41,935 nt of DNA from a virus. Below, piece by piece: positions 38,999-41,935 of the stretch. Under the pieces are notes generated by a model, which was given only the letters and a program-made list of their open reading frames with translations, did not search any database and was not told the origin of the DNA. The stretch's first letter is position 1. Every line of letters starts with the position of its first letter. The stretch covers positions 1 through 41,935 of the IMG/VR virus record IMGVR_UViG_3300042691_005803; one strand, 5' to 3'. The translations under genes and the position numbers were made by a program.

Positions 38999-41935
38999 CT
39001 ATCGTGCTCGGGAGTATTGGAAAGGCGCTTCGGCAAATGCCACGTATATGTAATCTCCGCTGAAACCGGAATCCCTAATCTTGAATCCGTTTGACAGAAT
39101 ATCAATCAACGTAGACGGGCTTAGTTCAGCGTCAGAAAGGTTTGCTCGCAATAGATTTCCGGCGACGTTGTACGGACTTCTGGCTGTATCGTGAATAAAC
39201 CAATTTGACGTCGTGCTAGTCTGTTTAATCATGACGTAACGAGGACGGAAGCCGGTATAAACAAACGTGCCGTCAGCACTTGCAGATGCTGTAAAGCTGC
39301 CGAACTTGGAGAAGCCTGCGACTTCGGCGAAGCAGTAGGCGACGTAAGTAGAGCCGGAGTTATTTACAGCAAATCCAGAACCCAACGTAAGAACAGAAGA
39401 AGTAGCAGCGGTGTTGTTCCAAAACCCGACATCAGAAGCCCATGCATCAGTCAGGTTCAAGTAAAAGCCGCCGTTTTGTCCGTTCCCACCGTTCGCTGCT
39501 CGCGCATAAACGCACCAGTTGTAAGCGTTCGATCTTGACTTAACAAACACCAGCCTTGGCGCAACACCAAGCCCATGACCAACAGTTGCACCAGCAGACC
39601 CGTTACCCGTATACGTCACCACACTCACACCAGCCGTCGTATTCGCGCTGACCGTGCTGGTGATCGATCCTGCGGTGTTGGACGATCCTGCGCCGTTGGC
39701 TTTCCAGTTCCAGCCAATATATGTGACCCCGCTCTGATTAGTGTATTCGCCAGTTGATCCTTTGGTTAGCGAATAACCATCAGACGTAACAGCGTTTAAG
39801 TAACCAGATGTACTGTTATCGTTGAATGAACCTTCTGCGGTAGTAGCGTTGGTTGGCATTCCTTTTTGAATACCAAAACCACGAACGGCGTCGTACACAA
39901 CATGCGAATAAGCGCCGCTACGACTTTTAAGCCAAACAAAGTCAGGCTGAAAACCAACACCAGTAACCGACTTTGTGGCTGCGCCGTCTCCTGTCCATAG
40001 CACCGCATTGAACTGCTTACTCGCCAACGTACTCGCACTCGCCCCGATAGCCGGTGTCGGCATGTTCTGCGTGCAGAGTGCTTTGAAGCCAGAGGGCGCG
40101 GTGTAGGCGAACGGGCGCTGGCCGAAGTTGGTGTACCAGCCAGAGCTTGCGCTACCAGTTCGATAGTTAAGGAAATAAGGGAAGAACTGACCTGAAAGGC
40201 CGGTAAACGCTGTTCCTTGACTGACTCCGTTTTTATAAAAAGTCAGTGTCCCTGCGTCTAAGTTTAGCGCAACGCCAATCACATCGTTCGTTGTAAAGGA
40301 CGCCCCATAAGCTGAAGCGGTTCCAGCGTTGTTCTTATTGCCGTCTATCTGGTAAACCAAGCGGCTTCCTTCTGAGATGACGGTATTAATGCCGATAGCA
40401 GGGTTGTATCCAGTTCCAGTGTTTTGGTAATACGTAGCCTCCCAGTACCACTTACCGGAAGTCACGCCAATGGTGCCGATGTTGCTGACACCGGCGGTAT
40501 CTCCTGTGGGAGAAATGGTGTCGAGGTTTCCGTTGGAAATGTTGTAGTACGAAGTGGAGTTAGGGTTTAGGCTCAACGGGTTGATGGTGCAGTAATTCCC
40601 CCGCACCTCGCCGCCTGCGCCCGTGTCCGTGCCGTAGTTGGTCGGGCTGTCAACGAGGCTGTCGTTGCCTACGCCTGCGGTCACGCTGAAGTTCGTCGGA
40701 ACCCACTGCTTGACGTTGATGTCGCCTTGGTTGTACGCGAACTGCGCCTGTGGGACGGTGAAGTTGCCGGTGTAACGAGCATAACCTTTGGTGATGCGAA
40801 GGTCGTCTATGTAGCCATTTACATATTCACCCAAATCAGACCTACCTGAAATATAAACAGGCAAGGACGCAAGGTAACCATTAGCGGTTGGATGCGTACT
40901 GCTGTTTGTCGTACTGCCAACAGAAACGCCATCTATATACATCGTGTACACGTTTCCATTCTTTGCGATAGCGAAGTGATGCCAAGTAGTTGTGTCGTGA
41001 GTTATTGATGAAGATGTAATCTTCGGGCCTTGAGCCGAAGAAGAATAAGTGTCAAAAACAAAAGTGCTTGAAGTTGCGTATATGTAAATGTAGTTGTCTG
41101 CATCGTAGCGGTGCGAATACATCCATTGCCCTGACCCAGATGGCAAAGAAGCAAACCTATACCAGAACTCAATGGTGAAGTTACTGCCGTCGATATATAT
41201 GTGATTCGGGCTTTTTGGAATTTTAAGGGTGTCACCAGTCCCATCAAAGCTGATCGACGCACCACCCCACTTGCTCTGCGTCGTGCTGATCTGCGCATTG
41301 CCAACAGTCTCAAGATCGTTCTTGCCAGTGGCATCGATGATGCCGCTGTTGGTGAAGTTGGCTAGGAAACTGGTATTGGTAACAGCGGTGGGCGGAGCCG
41401 TTGGAATGGTCAAAGTGGACACAGTCGGGTCATAAACCGCAGTACCTTTGACAATCCTTGCTCCAGAAATATACCCAGTAAGCGTTCTGCTGCCACCACC
41501 GTAATCGCCAATAAACAAGTTTGATGATGTTGCTTGTATCGTTCCGCCGCCGGTGTTTGTGGCCTCTCTAGTGCCATTTACAAACAAAGCAAAGTTGTTG
41601 CCGCTGCGGCTGACTGCAATATGCGCCCATGCGTTTAACGGCAGCGCGGTAGTTCCAACTAGGTCTGTCTGTGCGGTTGTGTAAAAACCAAAAAATGCCT
41701 TCCTGTCGTTCTGCACAACAAAGTTGTACTCATAGCCGCCGGGATACGTCGCGCTGGTTTTGCTTAGGACAGCAGCGCCAGAAGCGCCGGGAGTAGCAGT
41801 GACATATACCCAAGCCTCGATAGTAAATGCTCCACTGCCGAACTCTAGTGCGGTGTTATCAGAAACGGTCAGATAATCCCCCGTCCCATCAAAATACCCA
41901 CTGCCGCCATTCGTCGCCGCGCTGTACGCAGCCGT
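38999..41935 (-). CDS. LamG/SPRY tail fibre protein, C-terminal part (enters from right edge)
   Basis: 978 codons are open to the right edge, and a GTG at 41716 is not a real start, since coding similarity continues upstream (SGYFDGTGDYLTVSDN, FGSGAFTIEAWVYVT). Order: LamG 1 (edge to ~41370), LamG 2 (ISFDGTGDTLKIP..., ~41260-40790), then TNFSVTAGVGNDSLVDSPTN, a SPRY-like domain (GKWYWEATYYQNTG, GVALNLDAGTLTFYKNG, ~40480-40100), then two DUF7483-like units (GVGFQPDFVWLKSRSGAY; VAPRLVFVKSRSNAYNW). All are host-binding folds common in environmental podoviruses. Probably continues the protein at 1-699. Confidence 0.87.
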   Translation of the reverse strand, partial: TAAYSAATNGGSGYFDGTGDYLTVSDNTALEFGSGAFTIEAWVYVTATPGASGAAVLSKTSATYPGGYEYNFVVQNDRKAFFGFYTTAQTDLVGTTALPLNAWAHIAVSRSGNNFALFVNGTREATNTGGGTIQATSSNLFIGDYGGGSRTLTGYISGARIVKGTAVYDPTVSTLTIPTAPPTAVTNTSFLANFTNSGIIDATGKNDLETVGNAQISTTQSKWGGASISFDGTGDTLKIPKSPNHIYIDGSNFTIEFWYRFASLPSGSGQWMYSHRYDADNYIYIYATSSTFVFDTYSSSAQGPKITSSSITHDTTTWHHFAIAKNGNVYTMYIDGVSVGSTTNSSTHPTANGYLASLPVYISGRSDLGEYVNGYIDDLRITKGYARYTGNFTVPQAQFAYNQGDINVKQWVPTNFSVTAGVGNDSLVDSPTNYGTDTGAGGEVRGNYCTINPLSLNPNSTSYYNISNGNLDTISPTGDTAGVSNIGTIGVTSGKWYWEATYYQNTGTGYNPAIGINTVISEGSRLVYQIDGNKNNAGTASAYGASFTTNDVIGVALNLDAGTLTFYKNGVSQGTAFTGLSGQFFPYFLNYRTGSASSGWYTNFGQRPFAYTAPSGFKALCTQNMPTPAIGASASTLASKQFNAVLWTGDGAATKSVTGVGFQPDFVWLKSRSGAYSHVVYDAVRGFGIQKGMPTNATTAEGSFNDNSTSGYLNAVTSDGYSLTKGSTGEYTNQSGVTYIGWNWKANGAGSSNTAGSITSTVSANTTAGVSVVTYTGNGSAGATVGHGLGVAPRLVFVKSRSNAYNWCVYARAANGGNGQNGGFYLNLTDAWASDVGFWNNTAATSSVLTLGSGFAVNNSGSTYVAYCFAEVAGFSKFGSFTASASADGTFVYTGFRPRYVMIKQTSTTSNWFIHDTARSPYNVAGNLLRANLSDAELSPSTLIDILSNGFKIRDSGFSGDYIYVAFAEAPFQYSRAR

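Noticed and set aside
1-41935. tRNA genes, CRISPR arrays, insertion sequences, reverse transcriptase
   Set aside because: No cloverleaf-like segment, regularly spaced repeat array, transposase or RT motif was noticed by eye; a tRNA and repeat scan would confirm this.

Overview
The window is a double-stranded DNA bacteriophage genome of podovirus type, probably essentially complete. The large terminase, a head-tail connector type portal, a BPP-1-like capsid set (Bbp19-like protein, scaffold, major capsid protein, cement-like protein), T7 gp11/gp12-like tail tube proteins, three internal virion proteins and several fibre proteins point to a relative of Bordetella phage BPP-1, Burkholderia phage BcepC6B and epsilon15. 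The base composition is GC-rich and the ribosome binding sites and early promoters look proteobacterial, so a beta- or other proteobacterial host is likely; this is inference. No host genes, tRNA genes, integrase, CI-type repressor, DNA polymerase, RNA polymerase, CRISPR array or reverse transcriptase were found.

Layout. A control region at about 32.42-32.60 kb divides two transcription directions. Rightward (plus strand, 32.6-36.27 kb) is a short early operon: small unknown proteins, an HTH protein, an exported protein, a YqaJ-type exonuclease, a RecT annealing protein, an AlpA-like HTH protein and a putative lipoprotein. Leftward (minus strand) runs everything else: a Cro-like protein, RusA resolvase, an SSB-like protein, a zinc-ribbon protein, a DUF1376-like and a lambda P-like replication protein, a PD-(D/E)XK nuclease-like protein, tiny membrane proteins, small and large terminase, connector module, capsid module, tail tube, internal virion proteins (one of 2890 aa), and fibres. 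The last fibre gene leaves the left edge in frame and matches an open frame entering at the right edge. If the ends are joined, it continues into the accessory and lysis genes (holin-like protein, GH24 endolysin) and a strong terminator at 36.27 kb.

Regulation. The most interesting signal is a 12-bp sequence, AGGTACCCGTAA on the minus strand, present exactly four times, each at the stop codon closing one structural module and just ahead of the next (positions 4600, 15828, 21758, 25933). In three copies a second box, ATAGNNTN, follows exactly 15 bp later; the fourth has a weaker match there. This looks like a phage-specific late promoter. Two of the four would start transcription almost at the start codon, giving leaderless mRNAs. 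A rho-independent terminator lies after the capsid module, as in T7. The early region uses sigma70-like promoters (TTGACA or TTGAAA), two of them overlapped by palindromes that look like operators.

How it works together. The early operons supply recombination functions (RecT, YqaJ exonuclease, RusA) and proteins that probably load the host replisome. Terminase packages DNA through the portal, the capsid is built on a scaffold and stabilised by a cement-like protein, and the tail tube plus internal proteins deliver DNA. LamG, SPRY, CBM-like and YadA-like fibre domains bind the host, and holin plus endolysin release progeny.
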